The notes beneath the pieces were generated by a model. That model searched no databases. It saw nothing but the letters and a program-made list of their open reading frames with translations, and was not told the DNA's origin. Position numbers and translations under genes: made by a program. Positions 7,502-15,856 of a stretch of DNA of 64,000 bases are shown piece after piece. The DNA lies in contig NZ_JAAGLY010000007.1 of NCBI RefSeq assembly GCF_010548375.1, positions 186,001 through 250,000 of the forward strand, given 5' to 3'. Source of the stretch: Streptomyces sp. SID13726. GTDB taxonomy: Bacteria > Actinomycetota > Actinomycetes > Streptomycetales > Streptomycetaceae. How positions within the stretch are numbered: the first letter of the stretch is position 1; each line of letters starts with the position of its first letter.

Positions 7502-8262
7502 TCGGATGCGCCACCCTTCGTGTAAGCCTCGTAGCCCTCGGCCTCCAGCTTGTCGGCGAGCTCGGGGCCACCCGACTCGACGATCTTGCCGTTGGCGAAC
7601 ACGTGCACGTGGTCGGGCTTGATGTAGCGCAGGATGCGCGTGTAGTGCGTGATCAGCAGGGTGCCGACCTCGCCGGTGTCACGGACGCGGTTGACGCCCT
7701 CGGACACGATGCGAAGGGCGTCGACGTCCAGACCGGAGTCCGTCTCGTCGAGGATCGCGATCTTCGGCTTGAGCAGTTCGAGCTGGAGGATCTCGTGGCG
7801 CTTCTTCTCACCGCCGGAGAAGCCCTCGTTGACGTTGCGCTCGGCGAAGGAGGGGTCCATGTTGAGGCGCTCCATGGCCTCCTTGACCTCCTTCACCCAG
7901 GTGCGCAGCTTGGGGGCCTCGCCGCGGATGGCGGTGGCGGAGGTGCGCAGGAAGTTCGACACGGAGACACCCGGGACCTCGACCGGGTACTGCATCGCCA
8001 GGAAGAGACCGGCTCGCGCGCGCTCGTCGACCTCCATCTCCAGGACGTCCTCACCGTCGAGCAGCACGGTGCCGCCGGTGATCGTGTACTTGGGGTGACC
8101 CGCGAGGGAGTAGGCGAGGGTCGACTTGCCGGAGCCGTTGGGGCCCATGATGGCGTGCGTCTCGCCCTGCTTCACGGTGAGGTCGACGCCCTTGAGGATC
8201 TCCTTCGTGGCGTTGTCGGCCTCGACGGTGACGTGCAGGTCTCGGATTTCAAGCGTTGCCAT
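7498..8262 (-). CDS. sufC: Fe-S assembly ATPase SufC
   Basis: A 254-residue ABC-type ATPase that drives the SufBCD scaffold complex. It has Walker A GPNGSGKST (about residues 39-47), a SufC-type signature GFSGGEKKR, Walker B IAILDETDSGLD, and a C-terminal H-loop LLITHYTRIL. There is no membrane domain, as expected for a soluble Suf ATPase. The ATG lies a few bases after the Rieske gene, with GAGG upstream, and the gene is coupled to sufS. Confidence 0.97.
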   Translation of the reverse strand: MATLEIRDLHVTVEADNATKEILKGVDLTVKQGETHAIMGPNGSGKSTLAYSLAGHPKYTITGGTVLLDGEDVLEMEVDERARAGLFLAMQYPVEVPGVSVSNFLRTSATAIRGEAPKLRTWVKEVKEAMERLNMDPSFAERNVNEGFSGGEKKRHEILQLELLKPKIAILDETDSGLDVDALRIVSEGVNRVRDTGEVGTLLITHYTRILRYIKPDHVHVFANGKIVESGGPELADKLEAEGYEAYTKGGASE

Positions 8263-8269
8263 GGGTGCC

Positions 8270-8587
8270 TCAGGACTCCTGGGTGAGGGAGACGAGCACG
8301 TCGTCCCCTTCGATCTTTACGGGGTATACGGGGACGGGGCGCGTCGCGGGAAGGCCGGACGGCTTGCCGGTGCGGAGGTCGAAGGCGGAGCCGTGCAGCC
8401 AGCACTCGATCTGGCAGTCCTCCACCTCGCCCTCGGAGAGCGAGACGTTGGCGTGCGAGCAGATGTCGTTGATCGCGAACACCTCGCCCTCGGTCTTCAC
8501 GACCGAGACCGGCGTGCCGTCGAGTTCCACCCGCTTCGGGGTGTCCTCGTCCAGCTCGCTCAGCCCGCAGGCGCGTACGTAGGCCAT
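8270..8587 (-). CDS. Rieske-type [2Fe-2S] ferredoxin in the suf operon
   Basis: A 105-residue Rieske domain resembling the ferredoxin subunit of aromatic-ring dioxygenases. Cluster ligands are CSH (Cys43, His45) and CWLH (Cys62, His65). There is no dioxygenase nearby; the gene is inside the suf operon, with its start overlapping the sufD stop by one base (TGATG) and sufC following after seven bases. The likely role is electron supply to cluster assembly or a generic redox partner, inferred from position only. Confidence 0.93.
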   Translation of the reverse strand: MAYVRACGLSELDEDTPKRVELDGTPVSVVKTEGEVFAINDICSHANVSLSEGEVEDCQIECWLHGSAFDLRTGKPSGLPATRPVPVYPVKIEGDDVLVSLTQES

Positions 8588-9768
8588 CAGACGGTGGCCT
8601 CCAGCTCCTCGTCGATCTTCACGAGAAGGCGCTCTTCGATGTCGGCGACGCCGATCTGCTGGACCAGCTCCGCGAAGAAGCCGCGGACCACCAGGCGGCG
8701 GGCCTCGTCGGCCGGGATGCCGCGGGCCATCAGGTAGAAGAGCTGCTCGTCGTCGAAGCGGCCGGTCGCACTCGCGTGGCCGGCGCCGACGATCTCGCCG
8801 GTCTCGATCTCCAGGTTCGGCACGGAGTCGACCCGGGCGCCGTCGGTGAGGACGAGGTTGCGGTTCATCTCGTAGGTGTCGGTGCCCTCGGCCTTGGCCT
8901 CGATGAGCACGTCACCGATCCACACCGCGTGTGCGTCGTCGCCCTGGAGCGCGCCCTTGTAGACGACGTTGGACTTGCAGTGCGGGGTGTTGTGGTCGAC
9001 CAGGAGGCGGTGCTCCTGGTGCTGGCCCTTGTCGGTGAAGTAGAGCCCGAACAGCTCGGCCTCGCCGCCGGTGCCGGCGTAGGACACGCGCGGGTGCAGC
9101 CGTACGACATCGCCGCCGAAGGTGACGACGACCGACTTGAAGGACGCGTCCCGGCCGATCAGCGCGTTGTGCTGGGCCATGTGCACGGCCTTGTCGTCCC
9201 AGTCCTGGACGGAGACGACGGTCAGCTTGGCGCCGTCGCCGAGGACATAGTCGACGTTGACCGCGAGGACCGCGTCACCGGTGTGGTCGATGACGACGAC
9301 GGCCTCGGCGAAGGCGCCCAGCTCGATGACCTGGTGGGCGAAGGCGGTGCCGCCCTCGCCGTGCACGGCGATCCGGATCGGCTCGGTGAGGACCGTCTCC
9401 TTGGGGACGGTGATCACGCCGGCCTTCTCGAACGAGGAGTACGCCTGGGCGGCGACCCGGTCCACGGGGGTACCGGCCTTGCCGATCCGGGCGTCGTCAC
9501 GGCCGACGGCCTCGACGGTGACGCCCTCGGGGGCCTGCACGTCGACCTTCACACCGTCGCCGGTGGCGACCGCGGTGCCGTCGTGCAGCCCGCGCAGGCG
9601 CTCCAGCGGGGTGAACCGCCACTCCTCCTCGCGTCCGTGCGGGACGGGGAAGTCCCGCACGTCGAAGGAGGGGGGCGCGCTCATGCGCGTGGCGACGGTC
9701 GACTCGGCGGCCACCGCGATCGAGCCGGCGGTGGTGGACCCCACCGGGATGTTCTGAGCCTCAGCCAT
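8587..9768 (-). CDS. sufD: Fe-S assembly scaffold protein SufD
   Basis: A 393-residue protein of the SufB/SufD family. The C-terminal beta-helix core is seen in EIETGEIVGAGHASATGRFDDEQLFYLMARGIP. SufD pairs with SufB and two SufC subunits to form the scaffold complex. The N-terminus is specific to SufD and lacks the long SufB extension. It follows sufB after 54 bases. Confidence 0.95.
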   Translation of the reverse strand: MAEAQNIPVGSTTAGSIAVAAESTVATRMSAPPSFDVRDFPVPHGREEEWRFTPLERLRGLHDGTAVATGDGVKVDVQAPEGVTVEAVGRDDARIGKAGTPVDRVAAQAYSSFEKAGVITVPKETVLTEPIRIAVHGEGGTAFAHQVIELGAFAEAVVVIDHTGDAVLAVNVDYVLGDGAKLTVVSVQDWDDKAVHMAQHNALIGRDASFKSVVVTFGGDVVRLHPRVSYAGTGGEAELFGLYFTDKGQHQEHRLLVDHNTPHCKSNVVYKGALQGDDAHAVWIGDVLIEAKAEGTDTYEMNRNLVLTDGARVDSVPNLEIETGEIVGAGHASATGRFDDEQLFYLMARGIPADEARRLVVRGFFAELVQQIGVADIEERLLVKIDEELEATV

Positions 9769-9822
9769 GGCTGTCGGTCTGCTCTCTTCCTGCGTAAGTG
9801 ACGTGACGGAGACGGCGGTCGC

Positions 9823-11247
9823 TTAGCCGACCGCGCCTTCCATCTGGAGCTCGATCAGCCGGTTGAGCTCAAGGGCGTACTCCATGGGCAGCTCCTTCGC
9901 GATGGGCTCGACGAAGCCGCGCACGATCATCGCCATCGCCTCGAACTCGGAGAGACCACGGCTCATCAGGTAGAAGAGCTGGTCCTCGGAGACCTTGGAG
10001 ACGGTTGCCTCGTGGCCCATGGACACGTCGTCCTCGCGGACGTCGACGTAGGGGTACGTGTCGGAGCGGGAGATGGTGTCGACGAGCAGCGCGTCGCACA
10101 GCACGTTGGACTTGGAGCCGTGGGCGCCCTCGCCGATCTCGACGAGACCGCGGTAGGACGTACGGCCGCCACCGCGCGCGACGGACTTCGACACGATGTT
10201 GGACGACGTGTTCGGCGCCATGTGGACCATCTTGGAGCCGGCGTCCTGGTGCTGGCCCTCGCCCGCGAAGGCGATGGAGAGGGTCTCGCCCTTGGCGTGC
10301 TCGCCCATCAGGTAGACGGCCGGGTACTTCATGGTGACCTTGGAGCCGATGTTGCCGTCGATCCACTCCATGGTCGCGCCCTCGTACGCCACGGCGCGCT
10401 TGGTGACCAGGTTGTAGACGTTGTTCGACCAGTTCTGGATGGTCGTGTAGCGGCAGCGGGCGCCCTTCTTCACGATGATCTCGACGACCGCGGAGTGCAG
10501 GGAGTCCGACTTGTAGATCGGGGCCGTACACCCCTCGACGTAGTGGACGTAGGCGTCCTCGTCGACGATGATCAGCGTCCGCTCGAACTGGCCCATGTTC
10601 TCGGTGTTGATCCGGAAGTAGGCCTGGAGCGGGATCTCCACGTGCACGCCCTTCGGCACGTAGATGAAGGAGCCGCCGGACCACACCGCGGTGTTCAGCG
10701 ACGCGAACTTGTTGTCGCCGACCGGGATGACCGTGCCGAAGTACTCCTTGAAGAGCTCCGGGTGCTCCTTCAGGGCGGTGTCGGTGTCGAGGAAGATGAC
10801 GCCCTGCTCCTCCAGGTCCTCACGGATCTGGTGGTAGACGACCTCGGACTCGTACTGGGCCGCGACGCCCGCGACGAGGCGCTGCTTCTCCGCCTCGGGG
10901 ATGCCGAGCTTGTCGTACGTGTTCTTGATGTCCTCGGGCAGGTCCTCCCAGGACTCCGCCTGCTTCTCCGTGGAGCGCACGAAGTACTTGATGTTGTCGA
11001 AGTCGATGCCGGAGAGGTCGGAGCCCCAGTTCGGCATGGGCTTCTTGTCGAACAGGCGCAGGCCCTTGAGGCGGAGCTTGGTCATCCACTCCGGCTCGGA
11101 CTTCTTCGCGGAGATGTCCCGGACGACGTCCTCATTGATGCCGCGCTTGGCAGAGGCACCAGCCACGTCGGAGTCGGCCCAGCCGTATTCGTAGTTGCCC
11201 AGACCCTCGAGCTCGGGGTGGGCGGTCTCCTCGATGGGGAGTGTCAT
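9823..11247 (-). CDS. sufB: Fe-S assembly scaffold protein SufB
   Basis: A 474-residue SufB, the main scaffold on which the nascent cluster is built. Typical stretches are KRGINEDVVRDISAKK near the N-terminus, YVPKGVHVEIPLQAYFRIN in the middle, and HEATVSKVSEDQLFYLMSRGL near the end. No intein is present; the protein has normal length. The ATG has a strong GGAGG site and overlaps the sufR stop (ATGA). Confidence 0.97.
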   Translation of the reverse strand: MTLPIEETAHPELEGLGNYEYGWADSDVAGASAKRGINEDVVRDISAKKSEPEWMTKLRLKGLRLFDKKPMPNWGSDLSGIDFDNIKYFVRSTEKQAESWEDLPEDIKNTYDKLGIPEAEKQRLVAGVAAQYESEVVYHQIREDLEEQGVIFLDTDTALKEHPELFKEYFGTVIPVGDNKFASLNTAVWSGGSFIYVPKGVHVEIPLQAYFRINTENMGQFERTLIIVDEDAYVHYVEGCTAPIYKSDSLHSAVVEIIVKKGARCRYTTIQNWSNNVYNLVTKRAVAYEGATMEWIDGNIGSKVTMKYPAVYLMGEHAKGETLSIAFAGEGQHQDAGSKMVHMAPNTSSNIVSKSVARGGGRTSYRGLVEIGEGAHGSKSNVLCDALLVDTISRSDTYPYVDVREDDVSMGHEATVSKVSEDQLFYLMSRGLSEFEAMAMIVRGFVEPIAKELPMEYALELNRLIELQMEGAVG

Positions 11248-11996
11248 GCGGGGTTCCTCCCGGCGGTGCTTGCAGATGCGTTATGTGAAACGTGGGAAAT
11301 CTTGGGGATGAACGTGGTGCAGACGCCGTCGCCGTGGGCGATGGTCGCGAGCCGCTGGACGTGCGTGCCGAGCAGCTGCGAGAAGATCTCCGTCTCGGCG
11401 TCGCACAGCTGCGGGAACTTCTCCGCGACATGGGCCACCGGACAGTGGTGCTGGCAGAGCTGCTCACCCCGCTGCGGAAGGGGCGCGCTGCGCGCCGTAG
11501 CAGCGTACCCGTCCGCGCTCAGGGCCTTGGCCAGGGCTTCGGTGCGGTCCTCGGGGGCGGCGGCCTCGACGGCCTTGCGGTACTCGGCGGCCTGCTCGGC
11601 GATCCTGGCGCGCGCGAAGGCGACGACCGCCTCGTCCCCGCCGAACCGCTCCTGGATCCAGCGCAGGGCGTCCGCGGCGAGCTTGTCGTAGGACTGGTCG
11701 AAGGCGTCCCGGCCGCAGTCGGTGAGCGCGAAGACCTTGGCGGGACGGCCGCGCGTGCGCGCGCCGTACACCCGCTGCTCCCGGGCCTCGACCACGTCGT
11801 CGGCCACCAGCGCGTCCAGATGACGCCGTACGGCCGCCTGGGTCAGCCCCAGTCGCCCGGCCAGCTCGGCGACGGTCGACGGGCCGTGGTCCAGGATGGA
11901 TCGCGCGACGCGGTTGCGGGTGGACCGCTCACCGGTCGCGAGCTCCTCCTGAGGGGCCCCCGTGGGGGTCTCCCGAGCCTCGCCGACGTTTTTCAC
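11244..11996 (-). CDS. sufR: SufR-type iron-sulfur transcriptional repressor
   Basis: A 250-residue regulator heading the suf operon. The N-terminal winged helix-turn-helix is at about residues 25-90 (STRNRVARSILDHGPSTVAELAGRLGLTQAAVRRHLDAL). The C-terminal part has the cysteines expected to hold a [4Fe-4S] cluster: Cys181 and Cys185 (CQHHC), Cys198 (QLCDAE), with Cys226 further on. I placed the start at the GTG at 11996, which matches the usual VKNVGEA N-terminus and lies on a SufR operator; the frame is open to a GTG/ATG pair at 12068. The loaded protein is expected to repress the operon when clusters are abundant. Confidence 0.92.
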   Translation of the reverse strand: MKNVGEARETPTGAPQEELATGERSTRNRVARSILDHGPSTVAELAGRLGLTQAAVRRHLDALVADDVVEAREQRVYGARTRGRPAKVFALTDCGRDAFDQSYDKLAADALRWIQERFGGDEAVVAFARARIAEQAAEYRKAVEAAAPEDRTEALAKALSADGYAATARSAPLPQRGEQLCQHHCPVAHVAEKFPQLCDAETEIFSQLLGTHVQRLATIAHGDGVCTTFIPKISHVSHNASASTAGRNPA

Positions 11997-12032
11997 AACG
12001 CCATTGTTGCGTAATTCCTCAGGACCGGGCAA
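11996..12032 (-). promoter_or_regulatory. suf operon promoter with SufR operator CAAC-N6-GTTG
   Basis: CAAC (11996-11999), six bases, then GTTG (12006-12009) form the exact inverted repeat described for SufR. On the minus strand a -35-like TTGCCC (12027-12032), an 18-base spacer and a -10-like AACAAT (12003-12008) would start transcription at about the GTG codon, giving a leaderless mRNA with the operator across the -10. The promoter elements are my inference; the operator match is exact. Confidence 0.75.
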
Positions 12033-12068
12033 GCCGCGTCCGGCCCGCCGGGCGGTGCCCTGCATCAC

Positions 12069-12087
12069 TTAGGTACACCTAACCTGA
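12069..12087. promoter_or_regulatory. Iron-box-like site (DmdR/IdeR type)
   Basis: On the minus strand this 19-mer agrees with the actinobacterial iron box (TTAGGTTAGGCTAACCTAA form) at 15 of 19 positions, with intact outer blocks AGGTTAGG and ACCTAA. It lies between sufR and the divergent AAC(3)-like gene, just upstream of the alternative sufR start codon at 12068, so it could control either gene. Confidence 0.55.
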
Positions 12088-12102
12088 CCTGCGGGAACGA
12101 TC

Positions 12103-12116
12103 TTTGATCGATCAAA
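12103..12116. promoter_or_regulatory. Perfect 14-bp palindrome in divergent promoter region
   Basis: TTTGATCGATCAAA is fully self-complementary and AT-richer than its surroundings. It lies 42 bases before the ATG of the AAC(3)-like gene, a usual place for an operator. The binding protein is unknown. Confidence 0.4.
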
Positions 12117-12157
12117 CCGGTGGCGCGCGGGCCGCTGGTCGGGGACACTGCCGAACC

Positions 12158-13039
12158 ATGCCGAAACCCCCTCCCACCGGCCCTCTTGTCACTCGCGGCA
12201 GCATCGCCGAGCAGCTGCGCGAGCTGGGTGTCCGCAGCGGCGAGACCCTCCTCGTGCACTCCTCCCTCAGCTCCCTCGGCTGGGTCTGCGGAGGACCCGT
12301 CGCGGTGGTCCAGGGACTGCTCGACGCCCTCGCCCCGGACGGCACCCTCGTGGTCCCCACCCAGACCGGCGACCTCTCGGACCCGGAGCTGTGGAGCGAC
12401 CCTCCGGTGCCCGAGGAGTGGTGGGCGCCGATCCGGACGGCCATGCCCGCCTACGACCCCCTCGTCACGCCCTCGCGCGGGGTCGGCGTGCTCCCGGAGA
12501 CCGTCCGCACCTGGCCCGGCGCCCTGCGCAGCGCGCACCCGCAGACCTCGTTCGCCGCGGTCGGCGCCCGGGCCGCCGAGGTGGTCGACGGCCACGCCAC
12601 CGACTGCCGGCTCGGCGAGCGCAGCCCCCTCGCCCGCCTGGAGGCACTCCACGCGCGCGTGCTGCTGCTCGGCGCGGGCTGGCACACCTGCACGAGCTTC
12701 CACCTCGCCGAGTACCGCGTCCCGACCCCGCTGGTCCGGGTCGGGCGCCCCGGTCTCACCGGCTGGGAGGTGGTCACGGAGGTGTCGATCACCTCGGACC
12801 GCTTCGACGAGCTGGGCTACGACTTCGAGCGGGACCGTCCCGTCGTACGGGGGAAGGTGGGCGCGGCCGACGTGCGGCTGTTCCCGGTGGCGGACGCGGT
12901 GGCCTACGCCGAGCGGTGGCTCAGGCTGCACCGGTCGCGGGAGGACGAGATCCCCGCGGCCGTGCGCGAGGCGCTCGGAAATCCGTCCGCTGGTGGAGAT
13001 CCTGCACCCGGCCGTCTGCCGCGCGGGCCGCGAACCTAG
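12158..13039 (+). CDS. Aminoglycoside 3-N-acetyltransferase family protein
   Basis: A 293-residue protein of the AAC(3) family, which moves acetyl from acetyl-CoA to the 3-amino group of 2-deoxystreptamine aminoglycosides. Family stretches are LLVHSSLSSLGWVCGG near residue 31, GTLVVPTQTGDLSDPELW, and LLGAGWHTCTSFHLAEY, which carries the active-site histidine region. The ATG at 12158 is preferred over upstream codons because homologous sequence begins there. Many actinomycetes carry such genes in the chromosomal core, so the natural substrate may not be an aminoglycoside. It is divergent from sufR, with an iron-box-like site and a palindrome between them. Confidence 0.85.
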   Translation: MPKPPPTGPLVTRGSIAEQLRELGVRSGETLLVHSSLSSLGWVCGGPVAVVQGLLDALAPDGTLVVPTQTGDLSDPELWSDPPVPEEWWAPIRTAMPAYDPLVTPSRGVGVLPETVRTWPGALRSAHPQTSFAAVGARAAEVVDGHATDCRLGERSPLARLEALHARVLLLGAGWHTCTSFHLAEYRVPTPLVRVGRPGLTGWEVVTEVSITSDRFDELGYDFERDRPVVRGKVGAADVRLFPVADAVAYAERWLRLHRSREDEIPAAVREALGNPSAGGDPAPGRLPRGPRT

Positions 13040-13049
13040 ACTCGGGCCC

Positions 13050-13973
13050 ATGCGAAGCGAGCCCGTGGTCCAGGTCCACGCCCTGGTGAAGCGGTACGGC
13101 ACGAAGACGGCCGTGGACGGCCTCGACCTGGTGGCCCGGGCGGGCGTGACCGCCGTGCTCGGACCCAACGGCGCGGGCAAGACGACGACGGTGGAGACCT
13201 GCGAGGGCTACCGCAGGCCGGACTCCGGCACGGTACGGGTGCTGGGCCTCGACCCGGTGCGGCAGGCGCGCGAGCTGCACCCCAGGATCGGTGTGATGCT
13301 CCAGTCCGGTGGCGTCTACTCGGGCGCCCGGGCCGACGAGATGCTGCGGCACGTGGCGAAGCTCCACGCGCATCCGCTCGACGTCGACGCGCTGATCGAG
13401 CGGCTGGGCCTCGGGAGCTGCGGCAGGACGACGTACCGCCGTCTCTCCGGCGGCCAGCAGCAGCGCCTGGCCCTGGCCATGGCGGTCGTGGGCCGTCCGG
13501 AACTGGTGTTCCTCGACGAGCCGACCGCCGGTCTCGACCCGCAGGCCCGCCGCGCCACCTGGGACCTGGTCCGGGACCTGCGCTCCGACGGCGTCTCGGT
13601 GATCCTCACCACGCACTACATGGACGAGGCCGAGCAGCTCGCGGACGACGTGTCCATCATCGACGGCGGCCGGGTCATCGCCCACGGCACCCCCGAGGAG
13701 CTGTGCCGCGGCGGCGCCGAGAACACCCTGCGCTTCTCCGGCCGCCCCGGCCTGGACGTCGGCTCGCTCCTGAAGGCGCTCCCGGCGGACTGCACGGCGG
13801 CGGAGCTGACCCCCGGCTCCTACCGGGTCGGCGGCAAGGTCGACCCCCAGCTGCTGGCCACGGTGACGTCCTGGTGCGCCCAGCACGGCGTCATGCCGGA
13901 GAAGATCTCGGTGGAACGGCACACCCTGGAAGACGTCTTCCTGGAACTGACGGGCAAGGAGCTGCGCGCGTGA
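13050..13973 (+). CDS. ABC transporter ATP-binding protein (drug-efflux type)
   Basis: A 307-residue ATPase subunit of the DrrA-like export group. Walker A is GPNGAGKTT, the Q-loop is in GVMLQSGGVYSG, the signature is LSGGQQQRLALAMAV, Walker B is LVFLDEPTAGLDP, and the switch histidine is in ILTTHYMDEAEQLAD. The C-terminal 80 residues are the regulatory tail of this group (HTLEDVFLELTGKELR). It starts 10 bases after the AAC(3)-like gene, and its stop overlaps the permease start (GTGA). Two copies would pair with the permease to export a small molecule. Confidence 0.93.
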   Translation: MRSEPVVQVHALVKRYGTKTAVDGLDLVARAGVTAVLGPNGAGKTTTVETCEGYRRPDSGTVRVLGLDPVRQARELHPRIGVMLQSGGVYSGARADEMLRHVAKLHAHPLDVDALIERLGLGSCGRTTYRRLSGGQQQRLALAMAVVGRPELVFLDEPTAGLDPQARRATWDLVRDLRSDGVSVILTTHYMDEAEQLADDVSIIDGGRVIAHGTPEELCRGGAENTLRFSGRPGLDVGSLLKALPADCTAAELTPGSYRVGGKVDPQLLATVTSWCAQHGVMPEKISVERHTLEDVFLELTGKELRA

Positions 13974-14740
13974 CGGCCACCGGTACCTACACCCCGAAGC
14001 CGGGCGCGGCACCCCTGGGACGCATGATCGCGACCCAGGCCGCCCTGGAGACGAAGATGCTCCTGCGCAACGGCGAGCAGCTCCTGCTGACGGTGGTGAT
14101 CCCCACCCTCCTGCTGGTCCTGTTCAGCTCGGTCGACATCGTGGACACCGGCGCGGGCAGGTCGGTGGACTTCCTCACGCCGGGCATCCTCGCCCTCGCG
14201 GTCATGTCGACGGCCTTCACCGGCCAGGCCATCGCGACCGGCTTCGAGCGCCGCTACGGCGTCCTGAAGCGGCTGGCCTCCTCCCCGCTCCCCCGCTGGG
14301 CCCTGATGACGGCGAAGACGGCGTCGGTGCTGGTGACGGAGATCCTCCAGGTGAGCCTGCTGACGGTGATCGCCCTCGCCCTGGGCTGGTCGCCGCACGG
14401 CAACCCCCTGTCCGTCCTGCTGCTCCTGGTCCTCGGCACGGCGGCCTTCTCGGGCCTCGGCCTCCTCATGGCCGGCACCCTGAAGGCCGAAGCCACCCTG
14501 GCCGCGGCCAACCTGGTCTTCCTGCTCCTCCTGGTCGGCGGCGGAGTCGTCGTCCCCCTGGACAAGTTCCCCCAGGGCGCCCAGGACGTCCTCGGCCTGC
14601 TCCCGATCTCGGCGCTCTCGGACGGCCTGCGGGACGTCCTCCAGCACGGCGCCGGGGTGCCGTGGGGCGATCTGGGGATCCTGGCGGTGTGGGCCGTGCT
14701 GGGCCTGGCCGTGGCGGGACGCTTCTTCCGCTGGGAGTAG
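13970..14740 (+). CDS. ABC transporter permease (ABC-2 type)
   Basis: A 256-residue integral membrane subunit with six predicted helices, of the ABC-2 family that partners with DrrA-like ATPases. The GTG start overlaps the ATPase stop by four bases, so the pair is translated together. The conserved FERRYGVLKRLASSPLPRWALMTAK loop after helix 2 and the PLDKFPQGAQDVLGLLPISALSDGLR element before the last helices are typical. Substrate unknown; the AAC(3)-like gene upstream hints at export or resistance, but this is inference. Confidence 0.92.
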   Translation: MTATGTYTPKPGAAPLGRMIATQAALETKMLLRNGEQLLLTVVIPTLLLVLFSSVDIVDTGAGRSVDFLTPGILALAVMSTAFTGQAIATGFERRYGVLKRLASSPLPRWALMTAKTASVLVTEILQVSLLTVIALALGWSPHGNPLSVLLLLVLGTAAFSGLGLLMAGTLKAEATLAAANLVFLLLLVGGGVVVPLDKFPQGAQDVLGLLPISALSDGLRDVLQHGAGVPWGDLGILAVWAVLGLAVAGRFFRWE

Positions 14741-14842
14741 GCGCCCTCGTGCCGTCCGCGAGGAGTGGCCCCCTCGTGCGTCCCGCGGGAGCAGGGCCCC
14801 CCTCGTGAACGCGTGCACAAGCGGCCCCCTACGATGGACGGC

Positions 14843-15856
14843 GTGCCAAACGTGACCCGCGCCGACGCCATAGCGGCCGTCCGCAACCCGCTCGCCTTCA
14901 TCGCCGCACGCTGGACCCCGACCCCCCGGACGGTTCAGCGGGCGGCGCTCGCCGCGCTCGTGATGTCGGTGGTCATCGTCGTCACCGGCGGGGCGGTGCG
15001 GCTGACCGGCTCCGGGCTCGGGTGCCCGACCTGGCCCAAGTGCACGGACGACTCGCTGACCGCGACCAGCGCGATGGGCGTGCACGGTGCCATCGAGTTC
15101 GGCAACCGGATGCTGACGTACGTGCTGTGTGCCGCCGTCGGCTGGGCCATCATCGCGGCCCGCAGCGAGAAGCCCCGCCGCCGCAGCCTCACCCGGCTGG
15201 GCTGGGCGCAGTTCTGGATCGTGATGAGCAACGCGATCCTCGGCGGCATCGTCGTGCTCGTGGGCCTCAACCCCTACACCGTCGCCGCCCACTTCGTCGC
15301 CACGACCGCCCTGATCACGGTCGCCACGGTGATGTGGCAGCGCACCCGCGAGGGCGACGAGGCCCCCCGCCCGCTGGTCGGCAAGCCGGTGCAGCAGCTG
15401 GTCTGGGCCATGGTCGCGGCCGCCGCCCTGCTGATCCTGGTCGGCACCGTCGTGACCGGCGCCGGACCGCACGCCGGTGACTCCAGCGAGGTCGAGCGGA
15501 TGCCGCTGGACTGGGAGACGGTGGCCAAGGCGCACGCGGTCCTGGCCTGGATCGTGGTGTCGCTGACCTTCGCCCTGTGGTTCATCCTCAAGGCGGTCGA
15601 CGCCCCCAAGGGCCCCCTGCACCGCACCCGCGACCTCTTCCTGGTCCTGCTGTCCCAGGGCGTCATCGGCTACGTCCAGTACTTCACCGACCTCCCCGAG
15701 TTCCTGGTCGGCCTGCACATGCTCGGCTCGGCCCTGGTGTGGATCGCGGTGATCCGCGTCCTGCTGGCCCTGCGCGAGCGCCCCGAGGGCGAACTGCCCG
15801 AGGTACCGGCTCAGTCGTACGCCGCCACGAGCCCGTCGATCGCCGGGCCCAGGTAG
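14843..15856 (+). CDS. ctaA: Heme A synthase, COX15/CtaA family
   Basis: A 337-residue membrane protein of about eight helices that oxidises heme O to heme A for cytochrome aa3 oxidase. Early helix VVIVVTGGAVRLTGSGLGCPTWPKC and heme-ligand histidines such as those in VHGAIEFGNR, VAAHFVATTAL, KAHAVLAW and LVGLHMLGSALVW are present. Two starts are possible: ATG at 14834 or GTG at 14843. I prefer GTG because TACGAT at 14830-14835 resembles a -10 box about seven bases upstream, implying a leaderless mRNA. The heme O synthase ctaB lies 3 kb away, so both steps are in the window. Confidence 0.92.
   Translation: MPNVTRADAIAAVRNPLAFIAARWTPTPRTVQRAALAALVMSVVIVVTGGAVRLTGSGLGCPTWPKCTDDSLTATSAMGVHGAIEFGNRMLTYVLCAAVGWAIIAARSEKPRRRSLTRLGWAQFWIVMSNAILGGIVVLVGLNPYTVAAHFVATTALITVATVMWQRTREGDEAPRPLVGKPVQQLVWAMVAAAALLILVGTVVTGAGPHAGDSSEVERMPLDWETVAKAHAVLAWIVVSLTFALWFILKAVDAPKGPLHRTRDLFLVLLSQGVIGYVQYFTDLPEFLVGLHMLGSALVWIAVIRVLLALRERPEGELPEVPAQSYAATSPSIAGPR

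Noticed and set aside
10012..11691. 559-residue plus-strand frame antisense to sufB/sufR
   Set aside because: Mirror of coding bias on the opposite strand; no family.
12120..13973. 617-residue frame that would fuse sequence upstream with the ABC ATPase
   Set aside because: The first part is the wrong frame of the AAC(3)-like gene; the ATPase starts at 13050.
12158..14740. Acquired aminoglycoside-resistance island
   Set aside because: Codon usage matches neighbours, no mobile element is present, and AAC(3)-like genes are common in streptomycete core DNA.
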